A stretch of 5,157 bases of DNA from Methanobacteriota archaeon (GTDB taxonomy: Archaea; Thermoplasmatota; DTKX01; GCA-020343715), in NCBI GenBank assembly GCA_030594725.1, contig JAUVEQ010000232.1:1-5157 (forward strand), given 5' to 3'. Below the pieces are notes generated by a model, which was given only the letters and a program-made list of their open reading frames with translations, did not search any database and was not told the DNA's origin. Each line of letters begins with the position of its first letter. Positions within the stretch are counted from its first letter, which is position 1. Below are positions 1 to 5,157 of the stretch, piece by piece. The position numbers and the translations under genes were made by a program.

Positions 1-480
1 GTGATTGGTGGGGTGCCAGTCGATGGCGGTGAACTCGTAGCCGATGGAGGTGGTGATCGAGGACACCGCGCCGCTGTCGTACTTGTAGAGCCTGCCCTGG
101 GTCCCGCCCAGGAGTGCGACGGTGTCCGCCGGGTCGAAGGCGGCGCAGGTCCATTTCCAGGATTGGAGGGTGTACTTCGCCCTCTCCATGAGACTTGACC
201 CTCCGGTGGTGTACACGTAATTGGTGTAGAGGCCCGTCGTGACGTTCCTGTCGGAGGTCAGGACGACCCCCTCGTTCCCATCGGCGCGCATGGCGACGGC
301 CTCCGCGCCGTGGGTGGCGTCCAGCTCCTCGAACTCGTATATGTCTATGCTCTCTGCGCCTGCGGGCGAGACTGCCAGTGCCAGCGTGACGAGGGCAAGG
401 ACGGTGATTGCGACAAGCCCTAAGAGGGCATGTGCGTGTCGCGGGGGGGCCAAGTATAACAACCTCCGGGTGGCCAGCAT
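1..480 (-). CDS. Exported beta-propeller-like (WD40/PQQ-type) protein, N-terminal part
   Basis: This is an open frame of 160 codons from an ATG at 480 that runs off the left edge, so the C-terminus is missing. Residues 1-42 look like a signal peptide or N-terminal anchor: a basic start (MLATRR), a hydrophobic stretch at about 19-37 (LLGLVAITVLALVTLALAV) and a likely signal-peptidase site after SPAGA. The mature part has repeat-like segments typical of beta-propeller blades: a hydrophobic strand, then FDPADTVALLGGTQG at about 115-129, then YKYD, and later FTAIDWHPTN at 150-159, which matches the common 'W-hP' blade pattern. The chosen ATG lies about 26 bases downstream of a TATA-like element read on this strand, which suggests a leaderless mRNA; no Shine-Dalgarno sequence is visible. 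An in-frame ATG at 534 is an alternative start that would add 18 residues. The fold is inferred from pattern only; ligand and role are unknown. Confidence 0.72.
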   Translation of the reverse strand, partial: MLATRRLLYLAPPRHAHALLGLVAITVLALVTLALAVSPAGAESIDIYEFEELDATHGAEAVAMRADGNEGVVLTSDRNVTTGLYTNYVYTTGGSSLMERAKYTLQSWKWTCAAFDPADTVALLGGTQGRLYKYDSGAVSSITTSIGYEFTAIDWHPTNH

Positions 481-580
481 CTTCGATGCCGCTATTGCGT
501 GTATAAAACGGGAACATTGATAAACCTTTTCCATTGGGGCGTAAAAACGCTTATCAGCGCGGGAAACGTTCGGAGGCCCG
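481..580. promoter_or_regulatory. Divergent promoter region between the propeller gene and the methyltransferase
   Basis: This AT-richer gap between two divergent genes contains several TATA-like elements. TATAAAA at 502-508 reads as TTTTATA on the minus strand and sits about 26 bases before the minus-strand ATG at 480, the right distance for an archaeal leaderless start. On the plus strand the same element would give a leader of about 50 bases for the methyltransferase. GATAAA at 519-524 and CTTATC near 550-555 are further plus-strand candidates. Which one is used cannot be decided from sequence alone. Confidence 0.5.
571..576 (+). promoter_or_regulatory. Ribosome binding site of the methyltransferase
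   Basis: CGGAGG lies 4 bases before the ATG at 581. It is the clearest Shine-Dalgarno match in the window and fixes this start. It also implies a leadered transcript, which argues against using the nearest TATA candidate (about 550), since that would start transcription at or past this site. Confidence 0.6.
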
Positions 581-1384
581 ATGGCGGGGCAGGGATACGA
601 GCTGGTCATCGGTGATATATTCAAGACCCTTCCCGAGTGGAGGGGGGCCTTCGACCTCATGATCGCGGACCCGCCCTTCAACATCGGGTTCGACAAGGCG
701 TCCCACGAGTACGGGTCGAAGGAGTACAAGCTCTACCAGGACAGCATGTCAGGCGATGACTACCTGGAGTTCTCCAGGGGTTGGATGGAACTGTGCCACA
801 GGTCCCTCTCGGCCAGGGGCTCGCTGTACATCGTCTCGGGCTGGACGAACCTGGTCCACATCCTCCAGGCGGTGGAGACCTCACCCTTCCACCTGCTCAA
901 CCACATCGTATGGAGGTACACCTGGGGCGTGTACACGAAGAGGCGCTTCGTCACCTCCCACTACCATGTCCTGCTCCTGGTCAAGGACCCCAAGGACTAC
1001 ACGTTCAACCGCCTGGAGCGATACCAGGAGGACGTCTGGGACGAGGAGGCGGAGGAGGGCGACCTGGATGGTCGCCTGGAGGGGGAGGAACGCTGGGAGG
1101 AGGGGGATGTCTGGTTCTTCCCCGAGTACAACCGCGGGAACGACCCCGACAGGATCAAGGGCCACCCGTGCCAGCTGCCTGTCAAGCTCCTCCGGAAGAT
1201 GATCCTCACCTCCACCGACGAGGGGAACATCGTCGGGGACGTGTTCTCGGGCTCGGGCGGTACCATGCTCGCAGCTCGCCAGACGGGACGCCGCGTCGTC
1301 GGTTTCGAGGTCGATGCCGACTACGAGGAGGTCATCAGGCGCAAGGCCATGTGGGACGAGCCTGTGGACCGGAGGGGCCTCTGA
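581..1384 (+). CDS. Beta-class DNA (N6-adenine or N4-cytosine) methyltransferase, probably orphan
   Basis: The 267-residue protein transfers a methyl group from S-adenosylmethionine to an exocyclic amino group of a DNA base (N6_N4_Mtase family). Catalytic motif IV, DPPFNI, is at 30-35. The conserved block RRFVTSHYHVLLLVK is at 121-135. The HPxQxP motif appears as HPCQLP at 195-200. The SAM-binding motif I, DVFSGSGGT, is at 220-228, followed by GFEVD at 241-245, whose acidic residue probably contacts the cofactor ribose. Having motif IV before motif I is the beta-class order used by CcrM- and HinfI-type enzymes; DPP rather than SPP favours N6-adenine. Residues about 148-176 are strikingly acidic (EEAEEG, EGEE, EEGD) and separate two similar DVW segments at 151-153 and 176-178, probably within the region between catalytic and cofactor lobes. 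No restriction endonuclease or specificity subunit lies beside it, so it may be a solitary regulatory methylase. The family is firm; the target sequence is unknown. Confidence 0.93.
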   Translation: MAGQGYELVIGDIFKTLPEWRGAFDLMIADPPFNIGFDKASHEYGSKEYKLYQDSMSGDDYLEFSRGWMELCHRSLSARGSLYIVSGWTNLVHILQAVETSPFHLLNHIVWRYTWGVYTKRRFVTSHYHVLLLVKDPKDYTFNRLERYQEDVWDEEAEEGDLDGRLEGEERWEEGDVWFFPEYNRGNDPDRIKGHPCQLPVKLLRKMILTSTDEGNIVGDVFSGSGGTMLAARQTGRRVVGFEVDADYEEVIRRKAMWDEPVDRRGL

Positions 1385-1433
1385 TGGCCCGTGGGCCGCA
1401 GAGCCTCGGTCCAGTACCCTCCCAAATCGAAAG

Positions 1434-1445
1434 GTTTTAGATAAG
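1434..1445 (+). promoter_or_regulatory. TATA-like element upstream of the first zinc-ribbon gene
   Basis: GTTTTAGATAAG is the only AT-rich stretch in the 91-base gap after the methyltransferase stop. A start site about 25 bases downstream would fall near 1465, leaving a very short leader before the TTG at 1476. This suggests that the membrane-protein genes are transcribed separately from the methyltransferase. Confidence 0.5.
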
Positions 1446-1475
1446 ACCCGTCCCATTAGGCCTGGGGTTGCTCGG

Positions 1476-2159
1476 TTGGCCGCCAACTTCTGCTCGGATT
1501 GCGGTACTAGGCTCGAGCAGCAGGCCTCGTTCTGCCACAACTGCGGCCACCAGATGGTAGCTGGCGGTCCTCCGCCCTCAGCCCCCGTTGGTGCCCCGAT
1601 GACACCTGCCATGCCTCCAGGCATGCCCCCGGGAATGCAACCCTGGGGCATGATGCCCCCACCGGGAACGGAGGTCCCACCGACCCCGATCTCGCAACAT
1701 CGTGCCCTGGGGATCCTCGGCGGCATCGTCCTGATATTCTCCTCCTGCCTGGTCCTGGTCCTTGCCCTCTTCTTCCTTATAGACCTAACCTGGGAATATG
1801 TCTACCACGACGACGGATGGGAGTCCTGGGAGGAGACGGTCATCCACTGGGAGTACGTGATGGCGGGCGTGTTCATGATCGCCTCGTTCTCCGTGGGCCT
1901 GGCCTCGGGCATCGCGGCCATAAGGTCGACCCGGTTCATACTGGCCCTAACCGGCGCGATCATGGTGATGGCGAGCACCACCCTGATCGTAGCAATGGAT
2001 GATGTCCTGTCATGGGCGTTCTGCCCGATCCTGGGGGCGGTGGGATTGGCGTCGATACTGATGGCAAGACCGGGATTCAAGGCTCCCGTCAAGCTTGACA
2101 GGTCCCAGACGCCCTCCGTGCAGAGGGACAACTACGGGAAGGAGAGTGCCTTGCCGTGA
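1476..2159 (+). CDS. Zinc-ribbon four-helix membrane protein (paralog 1)
   Basis: The 227-residue protein has no assignable biochemical function. From the TTG start it reads MAANFCSDCG, and C6, C9, C20 and C23 form a CxxC...CxxC zinc ribbon. A Pro/Gly/Met-rich linker follows at about 31-72 with MPPGM repeats. Four hydrophobic segments lie at about 78-102, 127-149, 153-173 and 179-196. The loop between helices 1 and 2 is rich in Trp, Tyr and acidic residues (YHDDGWESWEE at 110-120). With an even number of helices, the ribbon and C-terminus should both be cytosolic. TTG at 1476 is the only ATG, GTG or TTG in this frame between the methyltransferase stop and the ribbon; the first in-frame ATG (1554) would delete the ribbon. 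The upstream GGGGTT is at best a weak ribosome site. The stop overlaps the next gene by 4 bases (GTGA). The ribbon and helices are visible; cytosolic orientation is inferred. Confidence 0.82.
   Translation: MAANFCSDCGTRLEQQASFCHNCGHQMVAGGPPPSAPVGAPMTPAMPPGMPPGMQPWGMMPPPGTEVPPTPISQHRALGILGGIVLIFSSCLVLVLALFFLIDLTWEYVYHDDGWESWEETVIHWEYVMAGVFMIASFSVGLASGIAAIRSTRFILALTGAIMVMASTTLIVAMDDVLSWAFCPILGAVGLASILMARPGFKAPVKLDRSQTPSVQRDNYGKESALP
1611..1667 (+). repeat. Degenerate 12-base tandem repeat encoding the MPPG linker
   Basis: Units starting with ATGCC at 1611, 1623 and, after a diverged ATGCAACCCTGGGGC unit at 1635, again at 1653 encode MPPG, MPPG, MQPWGM and MPPPG. The repeat is inside the linker of the first zinc-ribbon protein. 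Repeats of this kind can expand and contract by slippage, which would change linker length without touching the folded parts. Confidence 0.55.
2139..2144 (+). promoter_or_regulatory. Ribosome binding site for the ribbon-less paralog
   Basis: AAGGAG lies inside the 3' end of the upstream gene, 11 bases before the GTG at 2156. The spacing supports the overlapping GTG rather than the in-frame ATG at 2162, which would be 17 bases away. Confidence 0.5.
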
Positions 2160-2776
2160 CGATGCCATACCCAGGGGGTGGACCCGCGGGCCCTGTCCCG
2201 GGCCGATCCCCGGTGCAGATGCCATCGTCCCAGACCTGGGGAACCATGCCCCCGCCGGGCTACGTTCCCCCCTACGCCGGCCCCTTCTACCCAAGACCGC
2301 CGCGCAACCCACGCCAGAACGCCGCGATCGCGGCGGGTACGATGATACTTATCGCAGGCCTGTTCTGCCTGGTGTTCTCGGACGTTATCCTCTACTGGGA
2401 GGGTTTCGGCCTGGATTTCGACCCCGATTCGGGTGATGAGGTCCGTACCATCAACACCATTCCGTTCACCGTCGGCCTCCTTCTCGGCATCGGCTTCGGA
2501 TTGGCGGTCATCAGCGCGTATGCCTGTCTCCGCCAGGTGCAGTTCCGTTTGGCCCTGGTCGGTCCCGTCACCATGATGGCGGCCTACTTCAGTCTGATAT
2601 TCTACGAACCCATCATCATGGTCTTCATGGCCCACATCCTCATCCTCTCGATCATCTCGGTGTTCCTCATCTGGTACTCCAAGCCCATATTCGACACAAG
2701 CACCGGGACGGACGACCTCGAGGTGAGGGAGATACGGAGGCCAGCGATGCCACCAGGGCTCAGAAGGAACCGATAA
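2156..2776 (+). CDS. Four-helix membrane protein without zinc ribbon (paralog 2)
   Basis: The 206-residue protein of unknown function is probably translationally coupled to the gene before it: its GTG start shares GTGA with the upstream TGA stop. It begins directly with a Pro/Gly-rich segment (about 1-52, including PPPGYVPPY) and has no cysteine pair there, unlike its two neighbours. Four hydrophobic segments are at about 55-79, 101-123, 131-149 and 153-174. The segment AAIAAGTMILIAG (56-68) closely matches SAIAAGIIMIIAG in the third gene, and the helix 2-3 region (GFGL...CLR...RLAL) lines up with both neighbours, so these are paralogs. The loop between helices 1 and 2 is acidic (DFDPDSGDE at 87-95), and a charged tail follows helix 4. 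The loss of the ribbon looks genuine and not a frame error, because the start is fixed by the overlap and there is no room for a ribbon upstream. ATG at 2162 is the alternative start. Confidence 0.8.
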   Translation: MTMPYPGGGPAGPVPGRSPVQMPSSQTWGTMPPPGYVPPYAGPFYPRPPRNPRQNAAIAAGTMILIAGLFCLVFSDVILYWEGFGLDFDPDSGDEVRTINTIPFTVGLLLGIGFGLAVISAYACLRQVQFRLALVGPVTMMAAYFSLIFYEPIIMVFMAHILILSIISVFLIWYSKPIFDTSTGTDDLEVREIRRPAMPPGLRRNR

Positions 2777-2779
2777 ATA
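2772..2779 (+). promoter_or_regulatory. TATA-like element overlapping the stop codon of paralog 2
   Basis: GATAAATA contains the TAA stop (2774-2776) of the preceding gene. Transcription starting about 25 bases downstream would begin near 2800, shortly before the third gene, so that gene may have its own promoter in addition to any read-through from the operon. Confidence 0.45.
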
Positions 2780-2798
2780 GAGGCGATGCATTGGATAA

Positions 2799-2804
2799 GA
2801 GGGG
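2799..2804 (+). promoter_or_regulatory. Ribosome binding site of paralog 3
   Basis: GAGGGG is 9 bases before the ATG at 2814 and directly abuts the in-frame TTG at 2805. Normal spacing therefore favours the ATG. Confidence 0.5.
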
Positions 2805-2813
2805 TTGATACGG

Positions 2814-3584
2814 ATGGAACGGACATGTCCTAGCTGCGCTCGCCAGCTCCGGGAGGGGATGAACTTCTGCCCCGGCTGTGGTCGATCCATCACCGGGGAG
2901 CCCAGGCCCGAGGTCCGCTCCGGCAGCGAGGGTGGGCTTCACTTCTCGGCACCGGCCCAGCCCGTTTACCCCATGCCCTACTTCCCAGGCCCAGGCCCCG
3001 GGATGTATCCGCCCATGGTCTCCGGTAAGCGGACCAGCGCCATAGCCGCGGGCATCATCATGATCATCGCAGGCTCCCTGGCCCTCATCTGCGGCCTGAT
3101 ATACACCCTGGACGATTGGTGGTTCTGGGATGCCTGGTACATTCTCGCGGCCCTGTGCTACCTCAGCTTCGGACTGTCCCTGGTGGGAGCGATGGGCCTG
3201 TTCAGGAGGACCTGGCGGATGACCGCCCTTCTGGCATGCATCACCATCATCCTGACGGGAGGGATCACCATCCCCGACTTCACTGGACTCTCGGTCATCA
3301 TCCTGATCCTCGGCATCGTCAGCATCGTGCTGGTGGCCACCTCATGGGGGCAGTTCAGCGAGCCCAGGATGGACGGTTACCCGTACCCGCAGATGATGCC
3401 GCCCATGGGCGCCGGCATGGCTCCTCCACCTGGCGTCCCGCCCACCCCGTTCCAGGGGGGAGCGCCGCCCCCGAGGATGGTCACACCCTCCGGGTCCTAC
3501 GACCAGGGAGCGCCCCCTCCGCCTCCCCTTCCCGTCGAGGAGGAGCAGGTCGTCGCCTACGTCGAGACCGACGAAAGACCCTGA
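2814..3584 (+). CDS. Zinc-ribbon four-helix membrane protein with Pro-rich tail (paralog 3)
   Basis: From the ATG the protein is 256 residues of unknown function. The N-terminal ribbon uses C5, C8, C19 and C22 (CPSC...CPGC). A Pro/Gly/Met linker spans about 46-70. Four hydrophobic segments are at about 75-98, 107-130, 136-152 and 157-176. The loop between helices 1 and 2 is short, aromatic and acidic (LDDWWFWDAWY at 99-109). Unlike its two neighbours it has a long C-terminal tail (about 180-256) with proline runs (GAPPPPPLP at 232-240) and an acidic end (VEEEQ). Ribbon and tail should both be cytosolic if the four-helix topology holds. SAIAAGIIMIIAG at 75-87 shows the kinship with the preceding gene. 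The gap from the previous stop is 37 bases, which contains a TATA-like element. TTG at 2805 is an alternative start adding three residues. Confidence 0.83.
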   Translation: MERTCPSCARQLREGMNFCPGCGRSITGEPRPEVRSGSEGGLHFSAPAQPVYPMPYFPGPGPGMYPPMVSGKRTSAIAAGIIMIIAGSLALICGLIYTLDDWWFWDAWYILAALCYLSFGLSLVGAMGLFRRTWRMTALLACITIILTGGITIPDFTGLSVIILILGIVSIVLVATSWGQFSEPRMDGYPYPQMMPPMGAGMAPPPGVPPTPFQGGAPPPRMVTPSGSYDQGAPPPPPLPVEEEQVVAYVETDERP

Positions 3585-3674
3585 CCCCCACAGCCCCCAG
3601 GCGGTCAGATCATATTCGGAAAATGATAAATACGGTCGGTCTGCTTGCTTTCCACCAGTCGGTGGTGGTCAGCC
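3585..3674 (+). promoter_or_regulatory. Promoter and leader of the secreted hydrolase gene
   Basis: This 90-base gap holds GATAAATA at 3625-3632, a good archaeal TATA candidate that predicts a transcript start near 3650-3655. GGTGGTGG at 3661-3668 follows, a modest ribosome-site match 6 bases before the TTG at 3675. The distance from the TATA-like element argues against the earlier in-frame TTG at 3645. Confidence 0.5.
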
Positions 3675-5157
3675 TTGTCCGGAACCAGATGGATCCTCCT
3701 TGTTCTCCTTGTCGGTCTCGCTATCGTCACGCTCCTCCCCATGGCGGAGCCGGTGGAGGCCGAGATCGGCCCGATGGTGACAAGACCCTCAGGCACCGGA
3801 CCCTACGAGCAGGGCTGGGTGGACGGGGTCATCAACACCTCCACCAAGTCGTACGACACGCCAGTGCGGTACTACTATCCAGCCACCAGCTCCGGGCGGG
3901 GGGCCCTACCGAACCCATCGGACGCTCCCTACCCGTGCATCCTGTGGCTGCCCGGTTACGGAGGGCCCTACAACTCCTACGTCTTCGAGGCCAACCACCT
4001 CACATCCCACGGAATGGTCGTTGTGACGGTGGGGGTGAACTGGAACGATTTCCCCAACAGCGCCAACGTGGCCGACCTGGAGGATTTCCTGGACCATCTT
4101 GAGTCCCTGAACGCAACGCCCGGAGATCCCCTCTATCAGATGGTGGACAAGGATGCCTACGGCATCTCGGGACACTCTTCCGGGGGAGGGCTCAGCCTGG
4201 CGAACGGCGCCTTCGTTGACCGGATCAAGGCGGTCCAGACCTTCGCCGCCGCCATCGGGACCAGCTCCGTCGATGGGATCGCTCCCTATTACGATAAACC
4301 GCTGATGCTCCAGGTCGGGCAGCAGGACTCGAGCTACATCGCCGGGTCCCGGAGGGCGTACGAGAAGATCGGCTACACGAACAGCCTCATCGAGATAATC
4401 GGCGGGGGCCATGGTGGGCCCTTCCAGATGCACCTCTATGCCGCCTTCTACCTGTACCATCTGGACCACCGGGATGAGTACTACACCTTCCTATACGGCA
4501 CCGAGGCGGTGGCCGATGCGGCATCGGGCCTCGCCGATGTGTACTTCAAGGTCTCGGACGACCTCTTCTTCCCACCGACGATCACGACCAGCATCTCGGC
4601 CACGTCCGTCCTCATGGACGTGCCCGTCGAGCTCAATGCCACCATCAGCGGGTACCAGCGGCCCGACGACCCGTTGCTGGTCCACGAATGGGACCTGAAC
4701 GGCGATCTCGTCCCCGACGTGACCTCCGGGACCGGTCCCAACGTGACCTACACCTTCGACCGCCCCGGCGTCTTCAACGTCGTCTACACCTACAGCCTGG
4801 GCGCCTTCAATCTTCGAGCGGACCCGGTCCGCATCGATGTCGCCAACGTCCCGCCCGTCGCCGTGGCCGGAGCCGACATCCAGGTGGACCATGATTCGCC
4901 CGGAGAGTTGGACGGCAAGGCATCTTACGATACGCCATCGGACAGCCTCTCCCTCCTCTACCAGTGGGAGTTCTCCGACGGTCAATTCACGAACCTCACC
5001 ACCAACCGTCGGATCTCCCGGGTGTTCTCCGAGGTCGGCGTGGTCGTTGCCACCCTTACGGTCCTCGACCTCCACGGGAGCGAGTCAACGGACACCGTGA
5101 ACATCACGGTGGTCAATGTGGCGCCCTCAACGAACGCCCTTTCGGACATCGCGGTCT
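3675..5157 (+). CDS. Secreted alpha/beta hydrolase with PKD-like domains, C-terminus cut by window
   Basis: The visible 494 residues start at a TTG and have no stop before the right edge. Residues 1-29 form a signal peptide: basic start, hydrophobic core ILLVLLVGLAIVTLL at 7-21, cleavage probably after PVEA. An alpha/beta-hydrolase domain spans about 40-297. LPGYGG at 92-97 probably supplies the oxyanion hole, GHSSGGG at 166-172 is the nucleophile elbow with Ser168, Asp218 lies in VGQQDSS, and His246 lies in GGGHGG. The spacing and the LASHG-like segment LTSHGMVVVTV match dienelactone-hydrolase, chlorophyllase and cutinase-type polyesterase enzymes, so an ester or polyester substrate is likely, though a peptidase cannot be excluded. 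A PKD-like domain follows at about 300-391 (EWDLNGDLVPD), then a second at about 392-483 (NVPPVAVAGAD...YQWEFSDG), with a third starting at NVAP. Several N-x-T/S sequons (NTS, NAT, NVT, NLT, NIT) fit an extracellular glycoprotein. Family is solid; substrate is inferred. Confidence 0.88.
   Translation, partial: MSGTRWILLVLLVGLAIVTLLPMAEPVEAEIGPMVTRPSGTGPYEQGWVDGVINTSTKSYDTPVRYYYPATSSGRGALPNPSDAPYPCILWLPGYGGPYNSYVFEANHLTSHGMVVVTVGVNWNDFPNSANVADLEDFLDHLESLNATPGDPLYQMVDKDAYGISGHSSGGGLSLANGAFVDRIKAVQTFAAAIGTSSVDGIAPYYDKPLMLQVGQQDSSYIAGSRRAYEKIGYTNSLIEIIGGGHGGPFQMHLYAAFYLYHLDHRDEYYTFLYGTEAVADAASGLADVYFKVSDDLFFPPTITTSISATSVLMDVPVELNATISGYQRPDDPLLVHEWDLNGDLVPDVTSGTGPNVTYTFDRPGVFNVVYTYSLGAFNLRADPVRIDVANVPPVAVAGADIQVDHDSPGELDGKASYDTPSDSLSLLYQWEFSDGQFTNLTTNRRISRVFSEVGVVVATLTVLDLHGSESTDTVNITVVNVAPSTNALSDIAV
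4572..5157 (+). other. PKD-like domain array in the hydrolase C-terminal half
   Basis: This part encodes two immunoglobulin-like PKD units of about 92 residues each and the beginning of a third. Both contain a tryptophan strand (HEWDLNGD; YQWEFSDG), a later F...G strand (TFDRPGVFNVVYTY; VFSEVGVVVATLTV) and a closing valine-rich strand that leads into the next N-V-x-P boundary. PKD domains in archaeal and bacterial exoenzymes usually act as spacers or bind polymers or the cell surface. The second unit is the more canonical. Confidence 0.75.

Noticed and set aside
1..520. Plus-strand open frames at 1-198 and 239-520
   Set aside because: They are shadows of the minus-strand propeller gene, which has a coherent signal peptide and blade-like repeats.
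1386..1397. Palindrome GGCCCGTGGGCC after the methyltransferase stop, considered as a terminator
   Set aside because: The stem is only five pairs with a two-base loop and no T-run follows; archaeal terminators rely mainly on T-tracts.
1314..1475. Upstream extension of the first zinc-ribbon gene into the methyltransferase
   Set aside because: The frame is open, but the extension would overlap the methyltransferase C-terminus and put an Arg/Ser-rich stretch before the ribbon; the TATA-like element at 1434-1445 lies inside it.
881..1726. 281-codon open frame on the minus strand across the methyltransferase and first zinc-ribbon gene
   Set aside because: It is antisense to two well-supported genes, has no recognisable domain, and long antisense frames are expected in GC-rich coding DNA.
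2132..2893. 253-codon open frame on the minus strand over paralog 2
   Set aside because: It is antisense to a clear membrane protein; its His/Asp/Arg-rich composition is typical of shadow translation.
3116..4102. 328-codon plus-strand frame bridging paralog 3 and the hydrolase
   Set aside because: It overlaps two real genes in another frame and is low-complexity His/Arg/Pro-rich sequence with no motif.
3906..5075. Two minus-strand open frames of 187 and 194 codons
   Set aside because: Both are antisense to the hydrolase and PKD coding region, whose triad and domain pattern are unambiguous.
1..5157. Mobile element, CRISPR array, tRNA/rRNA or defence island
   Set aside because: I saw no terminal repeats, transposase or integrase motifs, regularly spaced repeats or structural RNA signatures. 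The lone methyltransferase is not enough to call a defence system.

Overview
The window looks like a piece of a GC-rich archaeal chromosome (roughly 60% G+C by eye). The case for Archaea, and tentatively for Thermoplasmatota or a relative, is indirect. AT-rich TATA-like elements of the form GATAAA or TATAAAA sit upstream of each transcription unit. Starts are often TTG or GTG, and one gene appears to be leaderless. There are short zinc-ribbon/multi-membrane-helix proteins with Pro/Gly/Met-rich linkers, and a secreted enzyme carrying PKD domains. No rRNA, tRNA, CRISPR array, insertion sequence or integrase is visible, and no marker gene fixes the lineage.

Layout: (1) The minus strand from 480 to the left edge holds the start of an exported beta-propeller-like protein that is cut by the window. 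(2) A divergent promoter region (481-580) separates it from (3) a plus-strand, beta-class DNA methyltransferase (581-1384) with no restriction enzyme beside it. (4) Three related small membrane proteins follow in tandem on the plus strand (1476-2159, 2156-2776, 2814-3584). The first two overlap by 4 bases and the third has its own promoter-like element. All three share a four-helix membrane core and a Trp/acidic outer loop. The first and third carry an N-terminal CxxC...CxxC zinc ribbon and the middle one has none. (5) The right end (3675 to the edge) encodes the N-terminal 494 residues of a secreted alpha/beta hydrolase with a Ser-Asp-His triad, followed by two PKD-like domains and the start of a third; its end is outside the window.

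How they work together: the two flanking genes encode cell-surface or extracellular proteins, and the central trio is a membrane-anchored family of unknown function, possibly acting as a hetero-oligomer. The methyltransferase is probably an independent, orphan epigenetic modifier. The most unusual items are the paralogous membrane trio with one ribbon-less member, and the secreted hydrolase, whose triad context recalls dienelactone-hydrolase, chlorophyllase or cutinase/polyesterase enzymes.
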